From contig JAMFSI010000094.1 in assembly GCA_026225215.1 (NCBI GenBank), positions 1 through 41,922 on the forward strand: a stretch of DNA of 41,922 nt. The letters run 5' to 3'. The notes beneath the pieces are model-generated. The model was given only the letters and a program-made list of their open reading frames with translations. It had not been told where the DNA came from and ran no database searches. Of the stretch, positions 14,733 to 22,819 are shown in pieces. The stretch is from Sphingomonas palustris. Its GTDB lineage: Bacteria; Pseudomonadota; Alphaproteobacteria; Sphingomonadales; Sphingomonadaceae. The position numbers and the translations under genes were made by a program. Each line of letters starts with the position of its first letter. Positions within the stretch are counted from its first letter, which is position 1.

Positions 14733-15752
14733 TCAGCCTCCGGTCATCGACATATGCCGGGCCAGCGCGGGCGCCGCACCGGGCCGGTCGATGACGAAAT
14801 GGTGACGCAGCGGCTTGATGCGCATCGCCAGGTCGAGCGCCTCGGACAGCGCCGCATCGGGCGCAGGCGAGCGTAGAGCAGCGCGCAAATCGACCTGCTC
14901 GGTACCGCCGAGGCAGGCAAAAAGCTGACCGGTCGCGCTGACGCGGATGCGGTTGCAGCCATCGCAGAAATTATTGGTGAGCGGGGTGATCAGGCCCAGC
15001 CGCCCTCCGGTCTCGGCCACGGTGAAATAGCGCGCCGGGCCACCGCTGCGATACTCGCTGGGGGTCAGCGTCCATCGCGATTCCAGACGTTCGCGGACCA
15101 GGGACAGCGGCAGATAATGATCGAAGCGATCTTCCTCGACCTCGCCCAGCGGCATCACCTCGATCAGCGTGATCGCGAACTGCTGGTCATGCGCCCAGGC
15201 GATCAGCTCGGGCAGTTCAGCCTCGTTGACGCCCTTGAGCGCCACGACATTGATCTTCACCTTGAGCCCGGCCGCCTGGGCCGCCGCGATCCCCTCCAGC
15301 ACTTGCGGCAGCGCATCACGGCGCGCCAATGTGGCGAATGTCGCCCGATCACGCGTGTCGAGCGAGATATTGACCCGTTTTACCCCGGCGGCGGCAAGAT
15401 CGTCGGCAAATTCGGCGAGGCGGGTGCCATTGGTGGTCAAGGTCAGTTCTTCGAGAGCCCCCTGGCCGGTGTCCTGGCCCAGCCGCCTGCCGAGCGCGCG
15501 AACCAGATCGATCATGTCGCGGCGCACCAGCGGTTCACCGCCGGTCAGCCGGATCTTGGTGATCCCGCGCGCGATGAAACCCAGCGCCAGATCATGCATC
15601 TCGTCCAGGCTGAGCACTTCGGCGCGCGGCAAAAACACCTGCCGCTCGGGCATGCAATAAGCGCAACGCAAATCGCAGCGATCGGTAACCGACAAGCGCA
15701 GGTAGGAAATTCGCCGCTGGAATTGATCGACGAGGGGGCCGGATGAGTTCAT
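14733..15752 (-). CDS. moaA: GTP 3',8-cyclase (molybdenum cofactor biosynthesis)
   Basis: A 339-residue radical-SAM enzyme that converts GTP to 3',8-cyclo-GTP, the first step of molybdopterin synthesis. The N-terminal cluster motif is CDLRCAYC (C26, C30, C33). The C-terminal second cluster is in FCDGCNRIRVSATGQLFACLG, and the protein ends in the functionally required Gly-Gly. ATG 15752 is chosen over a TTG two codons upstream, although GGAG is better spaced for the TTG. MoaC, needed for the next step, is not in the window. Confidence 0.96.
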   Translation of the reverse strand: MNSSGPLVDQFQRRISYLRLSVTDRCDLRCAYCMPERQVFLPRAEVLSLDEMHDLALGFIARGITKIRLTGGEPLVRRDMIDLVRALGRRLGQDTGQGALEELTLTTNGTRLAEFADDLAAAGVKRVNISLDTRDRATFATLARRDALPQVLEGIAAAQAAGLKVKINVVALKGVNEAELPELIAWAHDQQFAITLIEVMPLGEVEEDRFDHYLPLSLVRERLESRWTLTPSEYRSGGPARYFTVAETGGRLGLITPLTNNFCDGCNRIRVSATGQLFACLGGTEQVDLRAALRSPAPDAALSEALDLAMRIKPLRHHFVIDRPGAAPALARHMSMTGG

Positions 15753-15827
15753 TTGCAACAGATTACCACTCCAGCGGGCGCATAGCTATGGCGATGCTCG
15801 CTCGAAATCGCCAACAGCGGCAGGCGG

Positions 15828-16127
15828 CTATGCCAAGGGCAAATACTGGCCGGTGACGCCGGGCGCAGCAGCAAGATAGGCATCCACAGCGGCAATTGCC
15901 ACCTCGTCCGCGCTCGCTACGGCATTGACCCGCAGCGGCGCCAGCCGCCGAGCCAGTCCCTGCACCACCGCCAGGCGCCAGGCGCGGTGCCCATGATCGG
16001 CGGGGCCGAAAACCAGCGTCAGCGCCGCATCGCCCGCAGGCACGATCCGCGGAAGCACTTCGTCATGAAAGCGCGCGGCGGCGCTGAGCGGCTCCTCGGG
16101 CAGCGCGCCGACGCGAACCAGAACCAT
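15828..16127 (-). CDS. Rossmann-fold remnant resembling a folM-like SDR tail
   Basis: A 99-residue protein whose ATG overlaps the folB stop (ATGA). Its C-terminal VDAYLAAAPGVTGQYLPLA matches the end of short-chain dehydrogenases (AxYLxxAxGVTGQ). RRLAPLRVNAVA resembles the LAPxIRVNAVAPG strand. The NAD-binding glycine motif and the catalytic YxxxK are missing, so it is unlikely to be a working reductase of the usual kind. Its place beside folB suggests descent from a pterin reductase (folM-like), kept perhaps as a partner. Function unknown. Confidence 0.7.
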   Translation of the reverse strand: MVLVRVGALPEEPLSAAARFHDEVLPRIVPAGDAALTLVFGPADHGHRAWRLAVVQGLARRLAPLRVNAVASADEVAIAAVDAYLAAAPGVTGQYLPLA

Positions 16128-16498
16128 CAGCGCCGATCTCGCGTCAGCGTCATGCCGATCGCCTCACCCTTCTCGCTGATCGCCAGCTTGATGATCTTGA
16201 CCGTGACCGATTCGACCCGGCTATCCGAAATGAACAGCGTCTCGCAGATGTGATCGGCGAGCGCTTCGATCAAGGTGAAATGAACCCCCGGTGGCAGGGC
16301 TTCGGTCGCCGCAAACTTCAAATCCATGTAATTTTTGGAAGCGCTCAGCGGCGTATCGGGCAGAAAGCGTTCCGGCACCGTCACCCGCGCGGAGATCGAT
16401 ATCCGCAGCGGCTGCGGCTGACCGGTTTCCTCGGAATAGATGCCGGTGAGGACATCGACTTCCAGATCGGCAATCTCAAGGATCAGGCTATCGGCCAC
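16127..16498 (-). CDS. folB: Dihydroneopterin aldolase
   Basis: A 123-residue FolB that cleaves dihydroneopterin to 6-hydroxymethyl-dihydropterin in folate synthesis. ILEIADLEVDVLTGIYSEE carries the family's substrate-binding region; LIEALADHICETLF holds the conserved Glu, and VTVKIIKLAI the Lys-containing strand. A GTG start at 16498, with GGGGAC seven bases before it, gives the usual family length. The frame is open to a TTG at 16624, but the extra segment has no FolB character. The next gene overlaps its stop by ATGA. Confidence 0.88.
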   Translation of the reverse strand: MADSLILEIADLEVDVLTGIYSEETGQPQPLRISISARVTVPERFLPDTPLSASKNYMDLKFAATEALPPGVHFTLIEALADHICETLFISDSRVESVTVKIIKLAISEKGEAIGMTLTRDRR

Positions 16499-16636
16499 GC
16501 GGCAGTCCCCGGCAAACGGAGCGAGGCCGATGCCATTTTGTGCGTGGGAAGTCCAGTCATGCGCAAGGATGGACAGGGCGGATTCAGGGTCAGCGGCGCA
16601 TCGCCGCGAGCTATCACGGCGCAATCACGTAATAGG

Positions 16637-16975
16637 TCAGCGTTGTTTCTTGGCCGTGGTCGCGGTGAAATCGGGGTCTTTGTTCGCCACCCAATCGACG
16701 AACTTGCGCACGGCGGGGTTGGCCAGCAAGCCTTCCACATCCATCCCATGGCGCTGCAACTCGGAATTGGTGAAATGGGCGATCAGCGTCTGCTGGCAAA
16801 TCGGGTGCATCGGCACGACATCGCGCCCGCCCCGGCTCTTAGGCACGGGATGGTGCCAGACGATGGTCTGGCCAGTCGGCCGCCCACAGAGCCAGCAGGG
16901 AACCACCACCGCCGGAGCCTCTTCCTCGCGGTGCAGATCGCCATAGGGATCATGTTTCGAATGTTTGCGGGCCAT
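16637..16975 (-). CDS. HNH-type zinc-binding protein
   Basis: A 112-residue protein with an HNH-like core: a CWLCG zinc knuckle (about 27-31), TIVWHHPVPKSRGGRDVV (His-His followed by the PKSRGG loop common in HNH proteins) and HPICQQTLIAHFT completing a C-x-x-C...H-x-x-C metal site. The C-terminal part is helical (ANPAVRKFVDWVANKDPDF). Homologues are single-domain proteins of unproven activity, sometimes annotated as HNH endonucleases. No terminase or restriction genes are near, so a phage or restriction role is not supported. It lies upstream of folB and downstream of the methyltransferase gene. Confidence 0.8.
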   Translation of the reverse strand: MARKHSKHDPYGDLHREEEAPAVVVPCWLCGRPTGQTIVWHHPVPKSRGGRDVVPMHPICQQTLIAHFTNSELQRHGMDVEGLLANPAVRKFVDWVANKDPDFTATTAKKQR

Positions 16976-17064
16976 GCGTCTGCCTGAATTGCCTGAACTT
17001 GCGTCGCCACTTACAGCGGCGCGGCCTGCATTGCCACAGCGGCAGTTCCAACCTCAGAGTTCGC

Positions 17065-17952
17065 CTATTGGTCATTCCGCCAGCGGGCGAAGATTGCGGT
17101 GGGCAATAGGCGCGCGCCCTCGCCGTCTTCACGCACCGCCAGGTCGCCATGCTCGATCGTACCCGGCAATTCGGCGAACACTTCATCCAGCAACCCGGCA
17201 AGCGCCAGCGACGACATCCGCACCGCATAGACGGTCAGAAATAGAAATTGGCTGTTCTCATCCAACAGCCGGCGGCAATCGCCGATCAGCGCGGGCAGAT
17301 GCTCTTCGAGCCGCCAGATCTCGCCTTCCGGGCCGCGTCCGAATTTGGGCGGATCGAGGATAATACCATCATAGCGCTGGCCGCGCCGCACCTGGCGAGC
17401 GGTGAATTTGGCGGCATCGTCGACGATCCAGCGGATCGGCCGCTCGACCATGCCCGATAGCTCGGCATTCGCGCGGGCCTGCGCCACCGATTTCTTCGAG
17501 GCATCGACATGGGTGACCGGGCCGTGCGCGCTGAGCGACAGCGTGCCCACACCGGTATAGCCGAACAGGTTAAGTGTCGCCGCGTCGTCACGGCCTACTA
17601 GCTGCTCGTCCATCCAGTCCCACACCGGGGCCATATCGGGGAAGAAGCCAAGATGGCGAAACGGGGTGCATTGCGCGGTGAAGCGCACTGAGCCGTAAGC
17701 GAGCGGCCAGCCGGGAGGAACCGGCTGTTTGAAGATCCAGCGGCCACCGCCATCCTCGTCCGAACCCGGTACGAATTCGCCATGCGCATCCCAATCGCTT
17801 AGGCGCGGCTGCCACAGCGCTTGCGGCTCGGGGCGGATGAAGCGCCACGGCCCGTAGCGTTCCAATTTGCGGCCATGGCCTGAATCGACCAGCCCGTAAT
17901 CGTCCCAGCCGTCGCCGGCGAGGATCAGGGGCGCGGTGGCAAGCCTGGCCAT
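17065..17952 (-). CDS. RlmI/RlmK-like class I SAM-dependent methyltransferase
   Basis: A 295-residue Rossmann methyltransferase. The SAM-binding LNLFGYTGVGTLSLSAHG and VDASKKSVAQARANAELSG, and the catalytic-type motif ILDPPKFGRGPEGEIWRLEEHL, are those of the 23S rRNA cytosine-5 methyltransferase RlmI group. It lacks the N-terminal PUA domain of E. coli RlmI. rRNA methylation is therefore an inference and the exact site is unknown. It starts nine bases after the thrC stop, so the two are co-transcribed, an arrangement I recall from other sphingomonads. Confidence 0.88.
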   Translation of the reverse strand: MARLATAPLILAGDGWDDYGLVDSGHGRKLERYGPWRFIRPEPQALWQPRLSDWDAHGEFVPGSDEDGGGRWIFKQPVPPGWPLAYGSVRFTAQCTPFRHLGFFPDMAPVWDWMDEQLVGRDDAATLNLFGYTGVGTLSLSAHGPVTHVDASKKSVAQARANAELSGMVERPIRWIVDDAAKFTARQVRRGQRYDGIILDPPKFGRGPEGEIWRLEEHLPALIGDCRRLLDENSQFLFLTVYAVRMSSLALAGLLDEVFAELPGTIEHGDLAVREDGEGARLLPTAIFARWRNDQ

Positions 17953-17961
17953 GGCCTCGGA

Positions 17962-19362
17962 TTACCGGCGCGGCGCGGCGTGCGCGGTGATGTAATCGGT
18001 GATCGCCGCGTAATCGCCGGGCAGTTCGATGCAGCGTTCCTCGCGCTCGAAGAGATCGCCGACCCGCACCGGCAACGGCGGCCGCTGACCGGTGGCGCGT
18101 TCGACGGCATCCGAGAATTTGGCCGGATGCGCCGTGGCGAGGGTAACCACCGGGATCGAGCGATCGATATCGGCGGTGCGGGCGGCATGAAGGCCGATGG
18201 CGGTATGCGGATCGACCAGCTCGCCGCTCTTTTGCCAGGCCCAGCCGATCGCCCGCGACATATCGTCGGCATCGGCGCGGGCGCTGGAGAACAGCGTGGC
18301 AGCCCCTTCGCGCTGGGCGTTGGTCAGCTGCATCGCCTTGGTGGTCTCGAAGCCGGCCATCTGCGCGGCCAGCGCGGCGCCATCGCGGCCACCGAGATCG
18401 AACAGCAGGCGTTCGAAATTCGACGATACCTGGATATCCATCGACGGCGCGGCAGTCGGGGTGACCGTGCCGGTCGAATAATCGCCGCTGGTCAGCGCCC
18501 GGTGGAGAATGTCGTTGACGTTCGTCGCGACGATCAGCCGTTCGATCGGCAGCCCCATCTGCGCCGCGACATAGCCGGCGAACACGTCCCCGAAATTGCC
18601 GGTCGGCACCGCGAAGGCGACCGGGCGATGCGGCGCGCCCAATTGCAGGCCGGCGGCGAAATAATAGACCACCTGCGCCATCAGCCGCGCCCAGTTGATC
18701 GAATTGACCGCGCCGATGTTGAAGCGCCCGGTCATCGCCGGATCGCCGAACATCCGTTTCACCATCGCCTGGGCATCGTCGAAAGTGCCCGAGATGGCGA
18801 TATTATGGACGTTGGGCGCCAGCACCGTGGTCATCTGGCGGCGCTGGACGTCGCTGACCCGGCCATGCGGATGCAGCATGAAGATATCGACTTGCGCCCG
18901 GCCCGCCACCGCATCGATCGCCGCCGAGCCGGTGTCGCCAGATGTCGCGCCAACGATCGTCAGATTCTGCTCGCCGCGCGCCAGAAACTCTTCAAAGAAC
19001 AGCCCGAGCAATTGCAGCGCGACATCCTTGAACGCCAGCGTCGGCCCGTGGAACAGCTCGAGCAGCCAGTGCTGCTGATCGAGCTGGCGCAGCGGCGTGA
19101 CCGCCTTATGCGCAAATCGGCCATAAGCGGCGTGAGTCAATTCCCGCAGACGCTCGGGGGTGAGGCAATTGCCAACAAAGGGCTGCATGATGCGCGCGGC
19201 CAGCTCGGCATAGGGAAGGCCCGCGAAAGCCGCAATTTCCGCGCGCGAAAAGCGCGGCCACTCGCGCGGCAGGTAAAGCCCGCCATCGCTCGCCAGCCCC
19301 GCCAGCGTGGCGCCTTCGAAATCCAGGGCAGCGGCGCCCCCTCGGGTGCTGATATACTCCAT
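17962..19362 (-). CDS. thrC: Threonine synthase
   Basis: A 466-residue PLP enzyme (long fold-type II form) that converts O-phosphohomoserine to threonine. The start MEYISTRG is typical; the PLP lysine lies in HGPTLAFKDVALQLLG. VGATSGDTGSAAIDA is the phosphate-binding loop, followed by MLHPHGRVSDVQRRQMTT and FAVPTGNFGDVFAGY. It usually adjoins the cytochrome oxidase assembly genes in this lineage; here a toxin-antitoxin pair separates it from the SURF1 gene. Confidence 0.96.
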   Translation of the reverse strand: MEYISTRGGAAALDFEGATLAGLASDGGLYLPREWPRFSRAEIAAFAGLPYAELAARIMQPFVGNCLTPERLRELTHAAYGRFAHKAVTPLRQLDQQHWLLELFHGPTLAFKDVALQLLGLFFEEFLARGEQNLTIVGATSGDTGSAAIDAVAGRAQVDIFMLHPHGRVSDVQRRQMTTVLAPNVHNIAISGTFDDAQAMVKRMFGDPAMTGRFNIGAVNSINWARLMAQVVYYFAAGLQLGAPHRPVAFAVPTGNFGDVFAGYVAAQMGLPIERLIVATNVNDILHRALTSGDYSTGTVTPTAAPSMDIQVSSNFERLLFDLGGRDGAALAAQMAGFETTKAMQLTNAQREGAATLFSSARADADDMSRAIGWAWQKSGELVDPHTAIGLHAARTADIDRSIPVVTLATAHPAKFSDAVERATGQRPPLPVRVGDLFEREERCIELPGDYAAITDYITAHAAPRR

Positions 19363-19427
19363 GGCTGGCGCGGTTAGCCGGGCACGGGGAGAGACGCAAG
19401 GGAAGCGAGTGTTGGCACCCGGCTAAG

Positions 19428-19814
19428 CTACCAGAGGCGCTGGACGGCGAAGCTGTCGAACAGCACCTCGTTCGAGATCAGTACCATGCCCTCGGCTTGC
19501 GCCTGGGCGATCAACAATCGATCGAACGGATCCTTCTGAGCAATGTTCATTTCGCCGGCAAGCCGGGCGTGGTGGACGGAAATCGCCAGTTCGACAAAGC
19601 CCTGGCCGGCGATGATGCTTTCAAAGTCCTGGGCGAGCAGCTCCGCTTTCGCCAGCTTGCCGATACGGAATTTGGTGGCCACCTCCATCGCCGATGCCGC
19701 GCTGACGGCAACGCTGTTCCCCTCATCCTGGATAGCCTCGCGGGCGCGGAGGCTGAGCGCTTCATCGCCCGCCAACCACCAGATCAGCGCATGGGTATCG
19801 AGCAGCAGCCGCAT
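19428..19814 (-). CDS. VapC-type PIN-domain toxin
   Basis: A 128-residue PIN-domain RNase. The acidic residues are LLLDTHALIWW (first Asp near residue 5), a central Glu in SAASAMEVATKFRIGKL, and KDPFDRLLIAQAQAEGMVLIS with the later Asp pair. This subfamily (DTHALIWW) normally pairs with Phd/YefM-type antitoxins, as here. ATG 19814 is used; longer frames run into the antitoxin gene. It follows the antitoxin by 13 nt. Confidence 0.9.
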   Translation of the reverse strand: MRLLLDTHALIWWLAGDEALSLRAREAIQDEGNSVAVSAASAMEVATKFRIGKLAKAELLAQDFESIIAGQGFVELAISVHHARLAGEMNIAQKDPFDRLLIAQAQAEGMVLISNEVLFDSFAVQRLW

Positions 19815-19827
19815 AGCAAGATCGCTG

Positions 19828-20061
19828 TCAGGCCAGATTCCACCCGCCGAGTTCCTCCTCGGACAGTGGCTCATCGAAGCGCGCGTCCAAGGCGATCTTG
19901 CCCTTGAGAGCGCCGAAACACCGCTGCCCACGCGGCGCGACCGGAACCAGCCGCACCACCGGCACGCTGCCCCGCGCGATGATCACCTCGCCGCCTTCCA
20001 GCGCGGTAGCGATCAGCTTGGACAAATTGGTCTTGGCATCGTGGACCGAGAACTGCGCCAC
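19828..20061 (-). CDS. Phd/YefM-type antitoxin
   Basis: A 77-residue antitoxin beginning AQFSVHDAKTNLSKLIATAL after the initiator, the canonical Phd/YefM DNA-binding N-terminus. GEVIIARGSVPVVRLVPV follows, then an acidic toxin-binding tail (EPLSEEELGGWNLA). The GTG at 20061 is preferred: GGAGG lies five bases upstream, and it places the family motif at the N-terminus. An in-frame ATG at 20073 has no ribosome-binding site and sits at the edge of the palindromic operator. Confidence 0.87.
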   Translation of the reverse strand: MAQFSVHDAKTNLSKLIATALEGGEVIIARGSVPVVRLVPVAPRGQRCFGALKGKIALDARFDEPLSEEELGGWNLA

Positions 20062-20072
20062 AGGCACCTCCA

Positions 20073-20092
20073 TTAGCTAAGTATATAGCTAA
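20073..20092. promoter_or_regulatory. Likely operator of the Phd/VapC module
   Basis: TTAGCTAA (20073-20080), itself a palindrome, is repeated as TAGCTAA (20086-20092), with centres about 12-13 nt apart. It is AT-rich in a GC-rich neighbourhood and lies immediately upstream of the antitoxin coding region. Paired palindromes of this kind fit Phd-type autorepression. TATATACT on the minus strand could be the -10 box. Confidence 0.55.
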
Positions 20093-20122
20093 GCAGGCCG
20101 CTTTGAGCAAGTCCCAGAACCC

Positions 20123-20692
20123 TCAGCTTCCTCGTAACCGCTTGCTCACCGCGATCGCGTAAATCACCAGCGCCGTCGCCGCGAACAAGAACCACTGCAC
20201 GGCGTAGGAGAAGTGGTTGTTGGGGATGTCCCGCGCATCGGGGGCAGCGTTAGCGGCGAGGCCCGCAAGCGGTGGGTCAGCGACGAGACGCGGGCCGGGT
20301 GCGATCACCCCGCGTGCGGTGCCGCCTGCCCAATGGACCGGCTCGGGGCCGTTCGACCAGCCCAGCACCACTTGCGCGACGCCGCCGCCCACCCGCTGGC
20401 AGGTGACGACATGCGCCCAGCCCGGTGTCCCGGCGGCATTGCGGCCCGAGAGGGCGGAAACGCCGGTCACGGTGGCGCAGCTCAGTTCGCTATGACGATA
20501 AAGCGCGAGCCGCGCGGCCTCCGGATCACCGGGCCAAGCCACCGGCGCGCGTTGCTGAGCCGCAGCACTGTAGCGCGCCAGCAAGGCTTCCTTCTGGTGC
20601 AACCGGGCAATCTGCCAGAAGCCCAGCCGCACCATGATCGCGACGGCGACCAGCACCAGCAGCGTGGGCAGAAGCGGCAATCGGTGGATCAT
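20123..20692 (-). CDS. SURF1 family cytochrome oxidase assembly protein
   Basis: A 189-residue inner-membrane protein with two transmembrane helices at its ends (LLPTLLVLVAVAIMVRLGFW near the N-terminus, VQWFLFAATALVIYAIAV near the C-terminus) and a periplasmic domain. The signature NNHFSYAVQWFLFA is clear. SURF1 helps insert heme a into subunit I of aa3 oxidase. It is shorter than the usual 220-250 residues in the periplasmic part. Its ATG overlaps the DUF983 gene's stop, and it ends the oxidase operon. Confidence 0.92.
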   Translation of the reverse strand: MIHRLPLLPTLLVLVAVAIMVRLGFWQIARLHQKEALLARYSAAAQQRAPVAWPGDPEAARLALYRHSELSCATVTGVSALSGRNAAGTPGWAHVVTCQRVGGGVAQVVLGWSNGPEPVHWAGGTARGVIAPGPRLVADPPLAGLAANAAPDARDIPNNHFSYAVQWFLFAATALVIYAIAVSKRLRGS

Positions 20693-21108
20693 AGGTCGTT
20701 TGCCTCACTGGCAGTGGTCCGGGCGCCCTGGCTTTGGAACTCGCCGGCCCGGCGCTGGAATTCGGCAGCCAGCAGCGCCGCTTTGCCGACCCGCAGGCCC
20801 CAGACGACCAGCGCGGCGGTCAGCGGCACCAGCAGCAGCGCGATGACCCACATCGGCGCCCCCACCGTGAAATGCAGCCACAGCGCCAGGAGCAAGATCA
20901 CGGCGCCGACGATCATCGTCAAAAAGGCCGCGGGGCCATCGCCGACATTGAAGCCGGCATAATCGAGCCCGCAAGCGGTACAGCGCGGGGCAAAACTCGC
21001 CACGCCAGCAAACAAGCCCCCAGCTCCGCAGCGCGGGCAAAGACCGAAAAGGGCAGCGCGGGCTATTCCCGGCTGCCCTTCCGATTTAGGTACAGCGTCA
21101 GATGTCAC
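20689..21108 (-). CDS. DUF983 membrane protein
   Basis: A 139-residue protein of the DUF983 family, usually found with cytochrome oxidase genes. Two CxxC pairs (LCPRCGAG and CTACGLDY) form a zinc-ribbon-like site followed by AGFNVGDGPAAFLTMIV and two transmembrane helices. The start is uncertain: GTG 21108 lies eight bases after the ctaE stop and gives the normal family N-terminus; ATG 21150 would overlap ctaE by 35 bases. Its role in oxidase assembly is inferred from context only. Confidence 0.87.
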   Translation of the reverse strand: MTSDAVPKSEGQPGIARAALFGLCPRCGAGGLFAGVASFAPRCTACGLDYAGFNVGDGPAAFLTMIVGAVILLLALWLHFTVGAPMWVIALLLVPLTAALVVWGLRVGKAALLAAEFQRRAGEFQSQGARTTASEANDL

Positions 21109-21115
21109 CGGGCGG

Positions 21116-21937
21116 TCAATCTGTCGGGAAGCCCCAATTGCCCCAAACATAAATTGCCGCGAACAGGAACAACCACACCACGTCGACGAAGTGCCAATAC
21201 CAGGCCGCTGCCTCGAAACCGAAGTGCTGGCGCGGGGTGAAATCGCCGTTGTAAGTGCGCTTCAGGCAGACGATCAAGAAGATCGTACCGATAATGACGT
21301 GGAAGCCATGGAAACCCGTGGCCATGTAAAAGGCCGAACCATAGGTGGTCTTGCCGAAGCCAAACGGCGCATGGATATATTCATAGGCCTGAAGGCTGGT
21401 GAACAACATGCCGAGCAGGATCGTGCACCACAGGCCTTTCTTCACCCCATCGCGGTCGCCATGCAGCAGGCAGTGATGCGCCCAGGTCACCGTGGTGCCC
21501 GAGCAGAGCAGCACCAGCGTGTTGATCAGCGGCAGGTCAAAGGCGTCGAGCACCGCATCCATGCTCTTGGGCGGCCAGTGTCCACCAATGACGGTGGCGA
21601 TCTGCGAGGGAAACAACGAGAAATCGAAGAAGGCCCAGAACCAGCCGACGAAGAACATCACTTCCGAAGCGATGAACAGGATCATGCCATAGCGCTGATG
21701 CAGCTGCACCACCGGAGTATGATGGCCTTCCTTCGATTCGAAGACGATCTTGGTGAACCACTGAAAGATCGTGGCGAGCAGCACCGCCATGCCGGCCCCG
21801 GCCACGAATTTACCCAGCGGGTTGTCGTGCATGTACAGCACCATGCCCGAGGTAAAAGTCAGCGCCGCAAGCGACGCCACCAGCGGAATGACATCCGGCG
21901 GCAGAATATGATAATCGTGGTTCTTGGTACCGGCCAT
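21116..21937 (-). CDS. ctaE: Cytochrome c oxidase subunit III
   Basis: A 273-residue seven-helix subunit III of aa3 oxidase. It begins MAGTKNHDYHILPPDVIPLV; the signatures WAFFDFSLFPSQ, LCSGTTVTWAHHCLL, FHGFHVIIGTIFLIVC and the terminal AAWYWHFVDVVWLFLFAAIY are complete. An in-frame ATG 48 nt upstream is rejected because the residues it adds are not family-like. It lies downstream of ctaG on the same strand, with a gap of about 130 nt that shows no clear terminator. Confidence 0.96.
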   Translation of the reverse strand: MAGTKNHDYHILPPDVIPLVASLAALTFTSGMVLYMHDNPLGKFVAGAGMAVLLATIFQWFTKIVFESKEGHHTPVVQLHQRYGMILFIASEVMFFVGWFWAFFDFSLFPSQIATVIGGHWPPKSMDAVLDAFDLPLINTLVLLCSGTTVTWAHHCLLHGDRDGVKKGLWCTILLGMLFTSLQAYEYIHAPFGFGKTTYGSAFYMATGFHGFHVIIGTIFLIVCLKRTYNGDFTPRQHFGFEAAAWYWHFVDVVWLFLFAAIYVWGNWGFPTD

Positions 21938-22068
21938 GATCGCGGAAGCCCCCGGGTTGAGAACGGACGGCGCGAACGCCGCCAATAGTTATAATTAGCC
22001 CTTAACCGCCCGTTTGCCGCTGGTCCAGAGGCTTAATTTGCAGTTTTTTGCGGGCGGCGAACGACCGA

Positions 22069-22608
22069 TCAGGCGCCCTGAGGAACCTGATGGAAGGTGT
22101 AGCTCAGCGTAATTTGCTGAATGTCTTTGGTATCGGGGTCAGTCAGGATCTTGGGATCGACGAAATAGGTCACCGGCATGCGGGTTTTCTGATGCGCCGC
22201 CAGCACCTGGCGGGTGAAGCAGAAGCACTGGATCTTGGTGAAATAATGCGCCGCCTCGCCGGGCTCGATATTGTAGCTCGCCTGGCCGGTGATCGTATGA
22301 TCGGTGGGATTTTCAGCCTCGAAGAACGCCAGCTTGCGCGCACCGATCTGCACCACCTGCGTCGATACCTCGGGGCTGAAGCGCCACGGCATCCCGGCCT
22401 CGACATTGGCGTCGAAGCGGACCGATATCACCTTGCCGGCCAGCGCCTTCACCGTCGCCGCTTCGGCTTCGCTCGCTCGCGCGGGCGTGCCGCCATAACC
22501 GGTCGCCTGGCAGAACATGCGGTATAGCGGCACCGATGCGTAAGACACCCCGACCATGAACAGTGCGAAACCGCCGGCAATCGCGCCAACGTAGTGGTTA
22601 GGGCGCAT
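22069..22608 (-). CDS. ctaG: Cytochrome c oxidase assembly protein CtaG (Cox11)
   Basis: A 179-residue copper chaperone that delivers CuB to subunit I. One N-terminal transmembrane helix (VGAIAGGFALFMVGVSYASV) is followed by VPLYRMFCQATGYGG (C33) and the copper-binding pair KIQCFCF (C128, C130). ATG 22608 overlaps the small upstream gene by 11 nt. All conserved cysteines are present, so it should be functional. Confidence 0.95.
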   Translation of the reverse strand: MRPNHYVGAIAGGFALFMVGVSYASVPLYRMFCQATGYGGTPARASEAEAATVKALAGKVISVRFDANVEAGMPWRFSPEVSTQVVQIGARKLAFFEAENPTDHTITGQASYNIEPGEAAHYFTKIQCFCFTRQVLAAHQKTRMPVTYFVDPKILTDPDTKDIQQITLSYTFHQVPQGA

Positions 22609-22813
22609 TGACGCCTCCCGCAGCAGGCGCGGTCGCCGTAGGGGTGGGCGACTTATGCGGCATGTGCATATGGCGCATCTTGACCACGGTGATCGCGAAA
22701 AACAGCACCACGAAAAAACCCAGCACCAGGGCCAGCGCGACATTGCGCTGACGGATCACTCGGTTGCGAGCAGCCATCGGATCGGTTGATGGGTCGAAAT
22801 CGCGGTCTGCCAT
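22598..22813 (-). CDS. Small single-helix membrane protein of the oxidase cluster (CoxF-like)
   Basis: A 71-residue protein with one transmembrane helix (NVALALVLGFFVVLFFAITVV), followed by KMRHMHMPHKS, a Met/His-rich patch that could bind copper, and a Pro/Ala/Thr tail. It sits between ctaB and ctaG with overlapping ends, the position of the small, poorly conserved coxF-type gene in alphaproteobacterial oxidase clusters. The copper-related role is inference. Confidence 0.8.
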   Translation of the reverse strand: MADRDFDPSTDPMAARNRVIRQRNVALALVLGFFVVLFFAITVVKMRHMHMPHKSPTPTATAPAAGGVNAP

Positions 22814-22819
22814 TGGCCT

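Noticed and set aside
16637..16975. HNH protein as part of a restriction or phage module
   Set aside because: No methyltransferase specificity gene, terminase or other phage gene is near; the adjacent methyltransferase is of the rRNA RlmI type.
17980..19377. Long plus-strand open frame (465 codons) opposite thrC
   Set aside because: It is an antisense shadow of a high-GC gene; thrC on the other strand has complete family motifs, and this frame has none.
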